In this document: positions 7,585 to 17,512 of the stretch, one piece after another
How positions within the stretch are numbered: position 1 is the first letter of the stretch
Layout: the number at the start of each line of letters is the position of its first letter
Source: Sulfobacillus thermosulfidooxidans DSM 9293
GTDB lineage: Bacteria > Bacillota > Sulfobacillia > Sulfobacillales > Sulfobacillaceae
NCBI RefSeq assembly: GCF_900176145.1
Contig: NZ_FWWY01000001.1
Span: forward strand, 1,907,819-1,971,818
Direction: 5' to 3'
Length of the DNA stretch: 64,000 nucleotides
Translations under genes and position numbers: made by a program
Notes under the pieces: generated by a model
What the model was told of the DNA's origin: nothing
What the model saw: only the letters and a program-made list of their open reading frames with translations
The model's database searches: none

Positions 7585-9231
7585 ATGATTAGCAAACAGA
7601 AAATGGCGGCTCTTAGTGCTGCTGTTCTCTTGCCTTCACTACTTGCTGGATGTGGTGCTGCAGCCGAAAATAGTGGAGTTTCAGCCGCAACTAATCAACC
7701 GCTCGTTATCGTACAATCTCCAGAAGGAACATATTCAGAAAATTTTAACCCATTTTCTTCTGGTGCGTTGAATGGGACTTTAGGACCTATATATCAGACA
7801 TTGTTTTATTTTAATTTAATAGGAACAAATTCCGTTCCGTTGTTAGCTACGAGTTATGCGTGGTCGAATAATGCAACAACTTTGACCGTAAATTTGCGTC
7901 ATGGAGTCCAATGGTCAAACGGACAGCCGTTTACATCTTCCGATGTTGTTTATACATTTAATCTTCTTCATCAGGATCCAGCTCTAGATGCTAACGGCAT
8001 TTGGAAGAGTCTAGTTGCTGTTCAAGCGAATGGTAAATATCAAGTTGTTTTCCGATTTTCTAAGCCGTCTATTGGATCGCAATGGTGGATTTTAGGCCAA
8101 ACTTATATTCTTCCCAAAAAGATTTGGAGCCAAATAAAAAACCCAGCTACTTATACTAATGCCAATCCTGTCGGAACAGGACCATACCTGTTGCATTCGT
8201 TTAGTCCGCAAGAATATACGTTTACGGCTAATCCCCATTACTGGGGTGGGGAACCTAAAGTGCATACTCTTGAATTTCCAGCCTATACCAGTAATGATAG
8301 TGCCGATCTTGCGCTAGCGTCCGGAAACATTGATTGGGCTGGAATTTTTATTCCCAATGCCAAGCAAGTCTATGAAAGTCGTAATCCCGCCAATAATCAT
8401 TTTTGGTTTCCGCCCGTTAACATCGTGATGTTATACACCAATTTGAAGAATCCATTACTTGCTCAGTTGCCTGTGAGAGAAGCTATCAGTTATGCCATAA
8501 ATCGTGAGAAACTTTATAAAGTGGGAGAATATGGATATGAGCCACCTGCGAGCCCAACGGGTTTGGTTTTGCCCAACAATCAGGCCTGGCTCGCCCCCAA
8601 TTTACCACAAAAGGATTTGGCATTTCAGTATGATCCGCAAAAGAGTATTCAGATTCTCCAACAAGCCGGATTCAAGAAAAATTCACAAGGAATATTCGTT
8701 TCTCCAGCTGGCCAACCCTTATCGTTCACGTTGAATGTTGTTGCGGGGTGGACGGATTGGGATACTGATTGTTCACTTATCGCTCAAGAGTTGGGTAAAG
8801 TCGGTATTCAAATTCATGTCAATCAAGAACAATTCGGTGCTTATTATTCCGCCTTTACCAATGGAACTTATCAGTTAGGGATCTCCTGGACTGATCCCGG
8901 CCCTACTCCCTATTACCTGTATTCGGCGTTGCTTTCCTCCAATTCTTCCGCCAATTGGGAAGGTTGGAATAATACGCAAACTAACAATGCGTTACAAGCT
9001 TATCAAAGTGCCGAAACAATCAATCAGCAAAAGCAGGATATTTATCCGCTAGAAAAAATCATGGCTACGGATTTGCCTTCTATTCCTCTGGTCGAGGGGG
9101 CAACGTGGTATGAATACAACACCAAGAATTTTACGGGATGGCCGACACCACAAAACCCCTATGTGGAACCTGCTCCTTATTACTATCCTTCAATGGGCAT
9201 TATATTGACGCATCTTCGACCAAAAGGTTAG
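7585..9231 (+). CDS. ABC transporter solute-binding lipoprotein, family 5 (probable beta-glucoside)
   Basis: This 548-residue protein starts at the ATG after GGAGGGG (7573-7579) and has a lipoprotein signal with lipobox LAGC (Cys23). The body is the SBP family 5 fold (Opp/Dpp/Nik type), with the recognisable LRHGVQWSNGQPFTSSDVVYT near residue 110, split here as LRHGVQWSNGQ and PFTSSDVVYT, and NPVGTGPYLL near 195. It is the first gene of a run encoding two permeases, two ATPases, a LacI regulator and two beta-glucosidases. Although the family is usually called peptide-binding, several members bind cello-oligosaccharides or glucosides, and the context favours that here. Confidence 0.88.
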   Translation: MISKQKMAALSAAVLLPSLLAGCGAAAENSGVSAATNQPLVIVQSPEGTYSENFNPFSSGALNGTLGPIYQTLFYFNLIGTNSVPLLATSYAWSNNATTLTVNLRHGVQWSNGQPFTSSDVVYTFNLLHQDPALDANGIWKSLVAVQANGKYQVVFRFSKPSIGSQWWILGQTYILPKKIWSQIKNPATYTNANPVGTGPYLLHSFSPQEYTFTANPHYWGGEPKVHTLEFPAYTSNDSADLALASGNIDWAGIFIPNAKQVYESRNPANNHFWFPPVNIVMLYTNLKNPLLAQLPVREAISYAINREKLYKVGEYGYEPPASPTGLVLPNNQAWLAPNLPQKDLAFQYDPQKSIQILQQAGFKKNSQGIFVSPAGQPLSFTLNVVAGWTDWDTDCSLIAQELGKVGIQIHVNQEQFGAYYSAFTNGTYQLGISWTDPGPTPYYLYSALLSSNSSANWEGWNNTQTNNALQAYQSAETINQQKQDIYPLEKIMATDLPSIPLVEGATWYEYNTKNFTGWPTPQNPYVEPAPYYYPSMGIILTHLRPKG

Positions 9232-9277
9232 GCACAACAAAGAAAACCTTAAGGAGGCTGAATTTAGGAGGGATAGT

Positions 9278-10267
9278 ATGCGGCACCTTATACAGCGGGT
9301 AGGCTTTCTATTGGTATCGATATGGGCTGCGGTAACGATTAATTTTGTGTTACCGCGGCTGATGCCGGGCAATCCTGCGGAAGTCTTGCTTGCCCGTTAT
9401 CAAGGACGGCTTCAGCCACAAGCCCTGCATGCTTTGGAATTGCAATTTGGGCTAAGTCATAAACCTTTGTTAACTCAATATGTCGGTTATTTAGCTAATC
9501 TAGTACATGGACAAATGGGCCTTTCGATTTCTTATTACCCGACTCCTGTAACAAAAGTCATTGAAACGAGTCTTCCTTGGACGCTTGGATTGGCCGGAAC
9601 ATCGACCATCATTAGTGTCGTTGTCGGGACCTTGCTAGGCATTTATTCCTCATGGAAACGAGGATCATGGCTAGCCAGTGCTCTTCCTACAGCGACAACG
9701 TTTTTAGCAGCAATACCATACTTTTGGGTTGCATTGTTATTGTTATATGTTTTTGGGTTCGTTCTTGGATGGTTTCCGTTGGCACATTCCTATTCTCTTT
9801 CACTAACACCATCGTGGAACTGGGAATTTGTTTCTAATGTTATTTATCATTCGATATTGCCAGCAGTGACCATTGTTCTAACGTCGTTAGGAGGATGGTT
9901 GGTAGGCATGCGAAACAACATGATCAATACTCTTGGAGAGGATTATGTGGTGTTTGGGGAAGCTAAAGGACTTTCCAAGAGGCGTTTAATGTTAGTATAT
10001 GCCGCACGCAATGCCATTTTACCCAATGTCACAGGATTTGCAATGGCACTAGGATTTGTTGTTAGTGGTGCCCTTTTGACGGAAATTGTATTTTCCTATC
10101 CCGGTGTGGGATTTCAATTGTTAACCGCAGTAGAGAACGAAGATTATCCATTAATGCAGGGAATTTTTCTCATTATCGCGATCGCCGTGTTATTAGCCAA
10201 CTTCGCGGTGGAACTTCTTTATGCCCGTTTGGATCCAAGAGCACGACGAGAGGGGGTGTCGTCATGA
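9278..10267 (+). CDS. ABC transporter permease, DppB/OppB type
   Basis: The 329-residue permease has an N-terminal membrane helix followed by LPRLMPGNPAEVL, the conserved DppB/OppB entry motif, then about five more helices. The ATPase-contact (EAA) loop is FGEAKGLSKRRLMLVYAARNAILP near 230-253, quoted here in two parts: FGEAKGLSK and ARNAILPN. It starts with GGAGGG upstream and overlaps the next permease by the ATGA of the stop/start junction. It forms the membrane channel with its partner permease and probably carries beta-glucosides, judging from the downstream glucosidases. Confidence 0.9.
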   Translation: MRHLIQRVGFLLVSIWAAVTINFVLPRLMPGNPAEVLLARYQGRLQPQALHALELQFGLSHKPLLTQYVGYLANLVHGQMGLSISYYPTPVTKVIETSLPWTLGLAGTSTIISVVVGTLLGIYSSWKRGSWLASALPTATTFLAAIPYFWVALLLLYVFGFVLGWFPLAHSYSLSLTPSWNWEFVSNVIYHSILPAVTIVLTSLGGWLVGMRNNMINTLGEDYVVFGEAKGLSKRRLMLVYAARNAILPNVTGFAMALGFVVSGALLTEIVFSYPGVGFQLLTAVENEDYPLMQGIFLIIAIAVLLANFAVELLYARLDPRARREGVSS

Positions 10268-11166
10268 TTGCAACGACATCCCCAGACGGTCCAAGCATTC
10301 GCAGAGGTTCCAAAATCAGTACGATTACGCACAGTCTCGGCCGATTTTTTTCAGACCCTAAAGCACGTGTTGGAGGTGTAATATTTGCCGTCTTTATTTT
10401 GATGGCCATTTTTGCACCATGGTTGATTCGATATAATCCGCAAAGCACTCAATTCGCTCCATGGCAATCCCCCAATGCTAATCACTGGCTAGGAACCACT
10501 GGAACAGGCCAAGATGTTTATTCTCAAATTGTATGGGGTTCGCGAGCGACTTTGGCTATTGGTATCGGTGCGGGTTTTGTTTCGACGTTTATTGCAATTG
10601 TGATAGGAATGTTCGGCGGATTTTTAGGAGGATGGATCGATAACATTCTCGCGACATTTACCAATATTGTGCTTGTTATTCCGGGATTACCGTTATTGAT
10701 TGTGATCACGGCTTATGCGAAGAATGCCGGATCCTTCACTATTGCCCTCATTATAGGTTTGACTGGATGGGCATGGGGAGCCAGGGTTCTTCGGTCTCAA
10801 GTCATGAGCATCGGTGGACGCGATTTCGTGACGGCAGCGCGGTTATCGGGGGCGTCAAGTTGGCGAATCGTGATGGTTGAAATTTTGCCAAATATGATGG
10901 CATTAGTTGCTGCCAATCTCATTTATGGCTCATTATATGCCATTTTGGCCGAAACAGGTCTCGAGTTTTTAGGACTCGGCAATGTATCGCAAATTACGTG
11001 GGGAACCATGCTTTATTGGGCTGATGCGGGGCAAGCGTTGTTAAATGGTGCGTGGTGGTGGTTTGTTCCTCCGGGACTGGCCATTGCGTTAGTCGGTGGC
11101 AGCTTTGGCCTTTTGAATTTTGCCGTAGACCAATATACAAATCCCCGTCTTCGTGGGAAGCACTAG
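10264..11166 (+). CDS. ABC transporter permease, DppC/OppC type
   Basis: The 300-residue protein has the DppC layout: a short cytoplasmic N-terminus, a first helix, the periplasmic-side motif HWLGTTGTGQDV near residue 78, and the EAA loop AARLSGASSWRIV followed by ILPN near 195. It is coupled to the preceding permease by a four-base overlap and completes the heterodimeric channel. Substrate is inferred from the operon, not from the sequence of the permease. Confidence 0.9.
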   Translation: MIATTSPDGPSIRRGSKISTITHSLGRFFSDPKARVGGVIFAVFILMAIFAPWLIRYNPQSTQFAPWQSPNANHWLGTTGTGQDVYSQIVWGSRATLAIGIGAGFVSTFIAIVIGMFGGFLGGWIDNILATFTNIVLVIPGLPLLIVITAYAKNAGSFTIALIIGLTGWAWGARVLRSQVMSIGGRDFVTAARLSGASSWRIVMVEILPNMMALVAANLIYGSLYAILAETGLEFLGLGNVSQITWGTMLYWADAGQALLNGAWWWFVPPGLAIALVGGSFGLLNFAVDQYTNPRLRGKH

Positions 11167-11185
11167 ATTGGAGGAGAGGCTACTT

Positions 11186-12175
11186 ATGATTAACAGCCAG
11201 TCAGTGCTCGAAATTGACAATTTATCGGTTGCCTATCCGAGTTCACAGGGAGATGTCCTGGCGGTTCAAGATATATCCTTACGTTTGAATAAAGGGGAAA
11301 TGGTTGGATTAGTTGGCGAATCCGGATCGGGAAAATCAACTTTGGCATTTGCCATTATGCGGCTGCTTAAAAATGGAGCTCATGTTGCTGGTGGTCAAGT
11401 TAGGGTAAACGGAATGGATATCTATCAGATGGACGATGAACAGCTGAGAAGATTCCGATGGAAAACCATTGCCATGGTATTTCAAAGCGCTATGAACGCG
11501 TTGAATCCGGTCTTAACAATCGGGGAACAAATTGTAGACACGATTACCAGTCATGAATCAGTGTCACATAAAGAGGCGTTCGATCGTGGTCAAGAATTGC
11601 TCAAAATGGTGCGGATTGATCCCTTACGCATGCGCAGTTATCCGCACGAATTATCAGGGGGAATGCGTCAGCGTGTCGTCATCGCTATTGCTTTGGCATT
11701 AAATCCCCAGGTGCTCATAATGGATGAACCGACAACGGCACTTGATGTTGTTGTACAAAAGACTATCTTGGATCAAATCATGGAACTAAAAGAACGCTTA
11801 GGATTTTCTGTCTTGTTTATTAGCCATGATTTTAGTCTCGTTATGGAAATGGTTTCAAGAATTTGTGTGATGTACGCTGGGCGATTGGTGGAGATTGCGG
11901 ACAAAAATACGTTAATCACTAGAGATCACCATCATCCCTATACTCAGGGATTGATGCGAGCGGTTCCTCGATTAACCGCAGAGGATATTGAAATCTTAGG
12001 TATTCCTGGCAATCCTCACGATTTGCGTAATTTACCAGCTGGATGTGCTTATCATCCGCGTTGTGAATTTGCCAAACCTATTTGTCGTGTGGAACGTCCA
12101 CGTACGATTGTGACGCCTCACCATGTTGTAGAGTGTCATCTGTTTGATGAGAATTCGGAGGTAGAGCATGGCTAA
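11186..12175 (+). CDS. ABC transporter ATP-binding protein, DppD/OppD type
   Basis: The ATG at 11186 follows GGAGGAGAGG; the open frame extends upstream to 11153, but that overlaps the permease gene and lacks a binding site. The 329-residue protein has Walker A GESGSGKST, signature LSGGMRQRV, Walker B VLIMDEPTTAL and the switch histidine in ISHDF. The C-terminal oligopeptide-type extension carries Cys in GCAYHPRCEFA and CRVE, the cluster-like Cys set typical of DppD. It powers import together with the next ATPase, with which it overlaps by eight bases. Confidence 0.92.
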   Translation: MINSQSVLEIDNLSVAYPSSQGDVLAVQDISLRLNKGEMVGLVGESGSGKSTLAFAIMRLLKNGAHVAGGQVRVNGMDIYQMDDEQLRRFRWKTIAMVFQSAMNALNPVLTIGEQIVDTITSHESVSHKEAFDRGQELLKMVRIDPLRMRSYPHELSGGMRQRVVIAIALALNPQVLIMDEPTTALDVVVQKTILDQIMELKERLGFSVLFISHDFSLVMEMVSRICVMYAGRLVEIADKNTLITRDHHHPYTQGLMRAVPRLTAEDIEILGIPGNPHDLRNLPAGCAYHPRCEFAKPICRVERPRTIVTPHHVVECHLFDENSEVEHG

Positions 12176-13139
12176 TACGCAGTTTATTTCAGCCACAAAC
12201 ATCGTAGTGCGTTTTCCGGTGAATAAGCAGTGGACAAGAACATGGATCCGACCCGTGAATGGAGTATCTTTTTCTCTTGAGCGTGGTAAAGTGTTGAGTC
12301 TCGTTGGGGAATCAGGAAGCGGCAAGACCACTATCGGCAAGACACTGGTGAGAATTCTTACGCCCTATTCGGGGGATATTCGTTTTCAAGGCGAAAATGT
12401 CACGAACATTAGGGGCACGCGTCTGATACGTTATCGGGATCATGTACAAATGATTTTTCAAGATCCATTTGCTTCACTCAATCCCATGAGAACTGTTGAA
12501 CAACATTTATTGTTTCCGGTCCGGCGCAAAACTGGTCAACGTGGCTCTCTCTTAATGGACCATATCAACCATCTGTTAGAAACTGTTGGGCTTATTCCAG
12601 CTGTCGATATCCGTAAGAAATATCCGTATGAACTTTCTGGAGGGCAACGTCAGCGAGTAGCTATTGCAAGAGCGTTAGCTACTCAACCTGAATTTTTAGT
12701 AGCTGATGAACCCGTGTCAATGCTTGATGTCTCCATTCGCGCAGGTATTTTGGAGCTACTGAAAAAACTTCGGGATCAACAACAATTGGCGTTTTTATAC
12801 ATCACGCATGATTTGGCATCTGCTCGATATATTGGGGACCAAATCATGGTAATGTATGGGGGAAAGGTGGTTGAGAAGGCGTCGGCGAAGGAACTCGTCT
12901 TTCACCCTGTTCATCCTTATACGCATTTGCTGCTTGAAGCAACACCCGGATCTGCTTTTAAAGGACCATTACCAGAAACTCAGATGGCCGCGCCGGATTT
13001 GTCTGAACAACGCCGGGGTTGTGTTTTCGCACCTCGCTGCCCTTATGTGATGGGGACGTGTCGAGAAGAAGAACCTAACCTACAAGAGGTTTCGCCTCAG
13101 CATTGGGCTGCCTGCCACTTGGTGAACACTGGAGCATAA
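12168..13139 (+). CDS. ABC transporter ATP-binding protein, DppF/OppF type
   Basis: The 323-residue ATPase has Walker A GESGSGKTTIG, signature LSGGQRQRV, Walker B FLVADEPVSML and ITHDLA. The C-terminal segment GCVFAPRCPYVMGTCREEEP carries the same Cys pattern as its partner. Its start, after GGAGG, overlaps the DppD-type gene. The two nucleotide-binding proteins form the heterodimeric motor of the importer. Confidence 0.92.
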   Translation: MANTQFISATNIVVRFPVNKQWTRTWIRPVNGVSFSLERGKVLSLVGESGSGKTTIGKTLVRILTPYSGDIRFQGENVTNIRGTRLIRYRDHVQMIFQDPFASLNPMRTVEQHLLFPVRRKTGQRGSLLMDHINHLLETVGLIPAVDIRKKYPYELSGGQRQRVAIARALATQPEFLVADEPVSMLDVSIRAGILELLKKLRDQQQLAFLYITHDLASARYIGDQIMVMYGGKVVEKASAKELVFHPVHPYTHLLLEATPGSAFKGPLPETQMAAPDLSEQRRGCVFAPRCPYVMGTCREEEPNLQEVSPQHWAACHLVNTGA

Positions 13140-13188
13140 CGACAAGTATAAGCGAACTCATAATTGAAGGAACGGAGCTGTCCTGACG

Positions 13189-14220
13189 ATGGCGACGATA
13201 AAAGATATTGCGCTCAAAGCTGGAGTATCAGTCTCATGTGTATCACGGGCAATTAACGGTTATTCCGATATTAGCGAAGAGACACGCAAAAAGGTTCTGC
13301 GGATTGTTGAGGAAATGCATTATTATCCTAAGGCATCTGCAAGACATTTGGTCACAAACCACACGCATACGATTGGTCTCGTTTTCGAGACGCACGATCA
13401 ATCAGGATTTGGTCATCCATTCATTAGCAAAGTGCTCACGGCTTTTTCTCAAGAGATTGGTAAGCAGGGTTATGATTTATTGATGTTCACGAATAATCAG
13501 GTTCCCTTTGATACGTGGGGATTTGTTGAACGCGTTAAACATCGAGATGTCGATGGAGTGTTTTTGATTGGTCGACCGCCGGATCTGGATGCTCTTTTGG
13601 CGACGGAAGTGCCAGTGACGGGACTCGATTTTATGTTGACCGGAAAGACTGTTTCCTCAGTGATGTCTGATAACCGACGTGGTGTGCAAGAAATGGTTAG
13701 AACACTATATGACATGGGTTATCGGCGATTTGGATTTGCCTATGGTCCTTTAGATCTTCATCCTGCCATGGAGAGATTGCAAGGGTTTCATAGCGGATTG
13801 TGGGAAGTGGGAATTAATCCAAATCCGGATTGGATTGTCTATGGCAATTTTACATATGATGGAGGCAAACAAGCGGCGAGAGAGATTTTGAGATTGACAG
13901 AAAGACCTGACGTGATTCTATTTTCATCCGATCTCTCCGCCATTGGGGCGATGCAAATTTTTCAGGAATATGGAATGAAGATACCAGAAGACATCGGAGT
14001 GACGGGTTTTGATGATGTCGATGCTGCGACATTTGCCTATCCTTCTCTTACGACAGTCAGGCAAAATATGGATGAACTAGGGCGTGCCGCAGCGAAATTG
14101 CTCTTAAATCTCATGTCTGGCCATGCACCTTTGTCCCAACATTTAACAATTCCGACGGAAATTGTTTTGCGAAACAGCACGATTCCTAAACAAATATTGG
14201 ATACAGGGAAGGACGGTTGA
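13189..14220 (+). CDS. LacI-family transcriptional regulator of the beta-glucoside island
   Basis: Residues 1-55 form a LacI helix-turn-helix (ATIKDIALKAGVSVSCVSRAI then the hinge helix), and the remainder is the periplasmic-binding-like sensor with GLDFML, VMSDNRRG and FSSDLSAIGA. At 343 residues it is full length. It lies between the importer genes and the first beta-glucosidase, whose ATG begins six bases after its stop, so it is in the same transcript. The two 15-bp sites upstream of the solute-binding gene are its likely operators; the inducer is probably a beta-glucoside or glucose disaccharide. Confidence 0.9.
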   Translation: MATIKDIALKAGVSVSCVSRAINGYSDISEETRKKVLRIVEEMHYYPKASARHLVTNHTHTIGLVFETHDQSGFGHPFISKVLTAFSQEIGKQGYDLLMFTNNQVPFDTWGFVERVKHRDVDGVFLIGRPPDLDALLATEVPVTGLDFMLTGKTVSSVMSDNRRGVQEMVRTLYDMGYRRFGFAYGPLDLHPAMERLQGFHSGLWEVGINPNPDWIVYGNFTYDGGKQAAREILRLTERPDVILFSSDLSAIGAMQIFQEYGMKIPEDIGVTGFDDVDAATFAYPSLTTVRQNMDELGRAAAKLLLNLMSGHAPLSQHLTIPTEIVLRNSTIPKQILDTGKDG

Positions 14221-14226
14221 TATTTT

Positions 14227-15591
14227 ATGGCACTAACCAATAAACTGAGATATTTCCCCACAACATTTGCATGGGGCGTAGCAACAGCTGCTTACCAAAT
14301 AGAAGGAGCTGCAACAATTGACGGGCGAGGATCTTCTATTTGGGATGAGTTTAGTCATACCCCAGGAAAAGTCTTAAGCGGAGATACTGGAGATATCGCT
14401 TGTGATCACTATCATAGGTATCCTGAAGATATTGCGTTAATGAACCATATTGGCGTAACGCACTACCGTTTTTCTGTATCTTGGCCACGTATTTTACCTG
14501 ACGGCGATTCACATCACATCAACGCTAAAGGTCTAGCGTTTTATGATCGGCTTGTTGATACTTTATTAGATAATCAAATCATTCCCGCCATAACGTTATA
14601 TCATTGGGACTTGCCGTCGGAATTGCAAATACAAGGCGGTTGGCTGAATAGTCGGACCTCAGATGTCTTTGCGGAATATGCCCAAATTATGGTGGCGGTC
14701 TTAGGTGACCGTGTCAAACAATGGATTACTCATAACGAACCTTGGTGTACTGCTGTACTGGGGCATTTAACTGGCGAACATGCGCCCGGAGTCACCAGTA
14801 AAGACGCGGCACTCACTGCGGCTCACCATGTTCTTTTATCGCATGGTAAAGCAATGATGGCGATGCGTTCTACGCGTAATGATTTGCAAATTGGAATAAC
14901 CTTGAATTTAAGCCAAGTGTATCCTGATCAACCGTCGGTGGAAAGTATTCGAGCAGCATCTTTACAAGACGTGTTTAACAATCGTTGGTATCTAGATCCG
15001 TTATTCTTAGGTCATTATCCCGAAGAGCTAATCGATATCTTTGGAAAACAACCACAGTTTTTATCCCATGATATGGATCTTATAAAACAACCATTGGATT
15101 TTCTTGGTGTTAATTATTATTCAGCGCAAGTGGTAGCGCCTTCAGGGGATAACGAGTCGCCATGGCCAGTGCGTCATGTCACCCCAAAAGACCGTATCAC
15201 AGCAATGGGATGGCCCGTCATACCCAAGGGGTTAACCGATTTGTTAATGCGTCTCCAACGTGACTATGGACCGATACCCTTGTTCATAACGGAAAATGGA
15301 GCGGCTTATCCTGATGAGATAGTCGATGGCAGAATTCACGATGTCGACCGAATTGAATATTTGTCCGATCATATTGAAGCCATTGCTGATGCGCTGGCAC
15401 ACGGCGTTGATGTAAGAGGATATTTTTTGTGGTCATTATTAGACAATTTCGAATGGGCTTTTGGATATTCCAAGCGATTTGGAATCGTCTATGTTGATTA
15501 CACGACACTTGAACGAACGCTCAAAGACAGTGCCCAATGGTATGGAAGACTAATCCATGATGCGTTGTCTCTGCCCTTAAATCCTGTTTGA
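14227..15591 (+). CDS. GH1 beta-glucosidase (first of two)
   Basis: This 454-residue enzyme is a glycoside hydrolase family 1 TIM barrel. The start is typical (FAWGVATAAYQIEGA), the acid/base Glu is in WITHNEPW near residue 168 and the nucleophile Glu in FITENGAA near 357. The end contains the aglycone-site segment DNFEWAFGYSKRFG. There is no export signal, so it hydrolyses imported beta-glucosides or cello-oligosaccharides in the cytoplasm. It follows the LacI gene by six bases and has only a weak ribosome binding site, suggesting coupling. It is clearly paralogous to the next gene, with long shared segments around both catalytic residues. Confidence 0.93.
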   Translation: MALTNKLRYFPTTFAWGVATAAYQIEGAATIDGRGSSIWDEFSHTPGKVLSGDTGDIACDHYHRYPEDIALMNHIGVTHYRFSVSWPRILPDGDSHHINAKGLAFYDRLVDTLLDNQIIPAITLYHWDLPSELQIQGGWLNSRTSDVFAEYAQIMVAVLGDRVKQWITHNEPWCTAVLGHLTGEHAPGVTSKDAALTAAHHVLLSHGKAMMAMRSTRNDLQIGITLNLSQVYPDQPSVESIRAASLQDVFNNRWYLDPLFLGHYPEELIDIFGKQPQFLSHDMDLIKQPLDFLGVNYYSAQVVAPSGDNESPWPVRHVTPKDRITAMGWPVIPKGLTDLLMRLQRDYGPIPLFITENGAAYPDEIVDGRIHDVDRIEYLSDHIEAIADALAHGVDVRGYFLWSLLDNFEWAFGYSKRFGIVYVDYTTLERTLKDSAQWYGRLIHDALSLPLNPV

Positions 15592-15644
15592 GTGGTGTTA
15601 TTGATGCATTAACTCTTTCAATATTATAGAAAGGATCAAGAACT

Positions 15645-16991
15645 ATGACATCATTAGTTAAGCGCTTTCCGCGACACTTTGCTTGGGGTGTTGCCACAGC
15701 TTCTTATCAAATTGAAGGGGCCGTGAATGAGGACGGACGAGGAGCCTCAATCTGGGATGTATTTTCCCACACCCCTGGCAAAATTCTTCATGGAGACACC
15801 GGAGATATTGCTTGTGATCACTATCACCGGATGCGTGAGGATGTCAATTTGATGAGCCAATTAGGCATTTCGAATTACCGGTTTTCCATCAGTTGGCCTA
15901 GGATTTTTCCGATGGGATACGGGCAGAAAAATAGTCGGGGCTTGGACTTTTATGACCAATTGACCGACCAGTTATTGCAGGAAAATATTGAGCCGTTAGT
16001 GACGTTATATCACTGGGATTTACCGCAAGCGCTTCAAGAAAAAGGTGGGTGGATAAACCGGGATACCGCTTTTTATTTTAGAGATTATGCGGTGACGGTG
16101 TTTGATAAATTAGGTGACCGCGTGCACAATTGGATTACCCATAATGAACCGTGGGTGACAACTGTAGCTGGTCATATTCAAGGACGGCATGCCCCGGGCC
16201 TCAAGCAACCGAATGTGGCTCGAAAAGTTGCCCATCACCTGCTGCTCTCTCATGGACTGGCTGTCGAATCGTACCGGGATATGGGTAAAGGGCGCATCGG
16301 TATTACTCTTAATCTTCATCCGGTTTACCCGGCGTCCTCTCGAGAGGAGGATCTTACCGCTCAACAACTGCATGATGCATTTCATAATACCTGGTTTTTG
16401 GATCCGGTTTTTACAGGAACCTATCCTGAGGAGCTCGATGAGATCTTGCCTTTTGACAACGATTTTATTGCGGAGGGCGATTTAAACCTGATTCAGCAGC
16501 CTCTAGACTTTTTAGGCGTGAATTACTACGCTCCGCACCGGGTTCGCTGGAATCCCGATGAAATATCTCATGCCTCTTTAGTGATATTGCCCGAAGAACC
16601 GATTACAAGCATGGGTTGGCCCGTTGACGCGAAAGGTTTAACGGACCTTCTGATACGAATCCATTACGATTATGGCCCTATTCCCATTATCATCACCGAA
16701 AATGGAGCAGCTTACGAAGATGTGGTTGAAGATGGACAGATTCATGACGCCTTGCGGCAACACTATTTAGAGATGCACTGGGATGCTCTAGCCAATAGCA
16801 TTGAGCAAGGTGTGCCGGTGCACGGCTATTACGTGTGGTCTTTTTTGGATAATTTTGAATGGGCACTGGGATATTCGAAACGCTTCGGTATTGTGTATGT
16901 TGATTATCTTACGCAACAACGCATCGTCAAGGATAGCGGGTTAGCATATAGCCGATTTCTTCGTGAGTTTTACGAATATCATCACGTTTAA
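15645..16991 (+). CDS. GH1 beta-glucosidase (second of two)
   Basis: The 448-residue protein has the same family 1 architecture as its neighbour: FAWGVATASYQIEGA near the start, acid/base Glu in WITHNEPW, nucleophile Glu in IITENGAA and DNFEWALGYSKRFG near the end. It has its own ribosome binding site (GAAAGGATC) and ends the island just before a strong hairpin. Two paralogous intracellular enzymes may divide work by chain length or aglycone type. The pair probably arose by tandem duplication and has since diverged. Confidence 0.93.
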   Translation: MTSLVKRFPRHFAWGVATASYQIEGAVNEDGRGASIWDVFSHTPGKILHGDTGDIACDHYHRMREDVNLMSQLGISNYRFSISWPRIFPMGYGQKNSRGLDFYDQLTDQLLQENIEPLVTLYHWDLPQALQEKGGWINRDTAFYFRDYAVTVFDKLGDRVHNWITHNEPWVTTVAGHIQGRHAPGLKQPNVARKVAHHLLLSHGLAVESYRDMGKGRIGITLNLHPVYPASSREEDLTAQQLHDAFHNTWFLDPVFTGTYPEELDEILPFDNDFIAEGDLNLIQQPLDFLGVNYYAPHRVRWNPDEISHASLVILPEEPITSMGWPVDAKGLTDLLIRIHYDYGPIPIIITENGAAYEDVVEDGQIHDALRQHYLEMHWDALANSIEQGVPVHGYYVWSFLDNFEWALGYSKRFGIVYVDYLTQQRIVKDSGLAYSRFLREFYEYHHV

Positions 16992-17002
16992 GAGTGAAGC
17001 CC

Positions 17003-17051
17003 AAATCCGGCTTCATCACAACCCTTGTGGCCTTGGAATGAAGCCGGATTT
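17003..17051 (+). terminator. Long hairpin ending the beta-glucoside island
   Basis: AAATCCGGCTTCAT (17003-17016) pairs perfectly with ATGAAGCCGGATTT (17038-17051), giving a 14-bp stem with a 21-base loop eleven bases after the last stop codon. A T-containing tail (GCGTTTTCC) follows at a distance. It is likely the operon terminator and may also serve the convergent rhodanese gene. Confidence 0.7.
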
Positions 17052-17167
17052 AGGCCGGTTCTAGCGTTTTCCTCCCGCATCATGATTTGTTCCCCAACGG
17101 TGCAGACTGTTCAACTCATTCTTTTTTCAGGAAATTAGGTAGCAAGACGTGAGAATATGTGCGCGGG

Positions 17168-17512
17168 TTAGTGGGTCATAGGTTTGCCTTCGCGTTTCCA
17201 ACGGTCCATACCACCTTGAAGATGAGAAATGTTTGTATAACCCAGTTTAAAGGCCGTCGCCGCAGCCGCTTGACTTCTGTGGCCTGTCTTACAGATGAAA
17301 ATCAAGGGCGTGTTTTGAGGCCACCGAGTGGCGATTATGCTTTCACGTCCTAGAGGAATAGGAATGGCACCTTGAATGTGGCCTGATTGAAATTCGTGCG
17401 GTGTGCGCACGTCAATAATGATTGTGTCAGGATCCGCTAAACGTGCTTCCAGATCATCGGGTGTTAAATCTACCAGGTTCTTGGGATGCCGAAATAGGTT
17501 CAATAGATTCAC
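17168..17512 (-). CDS. Single-domain rhodanese-like sulfurtransferase
   Basis: The 114-residue protein is one rhodanese domain: IIIDVRTPHEFQSGHI near residue 32 and the active-site loop CKTGHRS with catalytic Cys near 74. It starts at a GTG with AAAGGG upstream. Such stand-alone domains pass sulfane sulfur or bind thiols in the cytoplasm; in a sulfur-metabolising bacterium it could take part in sulfur trafficking, but nothing adjacent fixes a partner. It is a single gene convergent with the glucosidase island. Confidence 0.88.
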   Translation of the reverse strand: MNLLNLFRHPKNLVDLTPDDLEARLADPDTIIIDVRTPHEFQSGHIQGAIPIPLGRESIIATRWPQNTPLIFICKTGHRSQAAAATAFKLGYTNISHLQGGMDRWKREGKPMTH

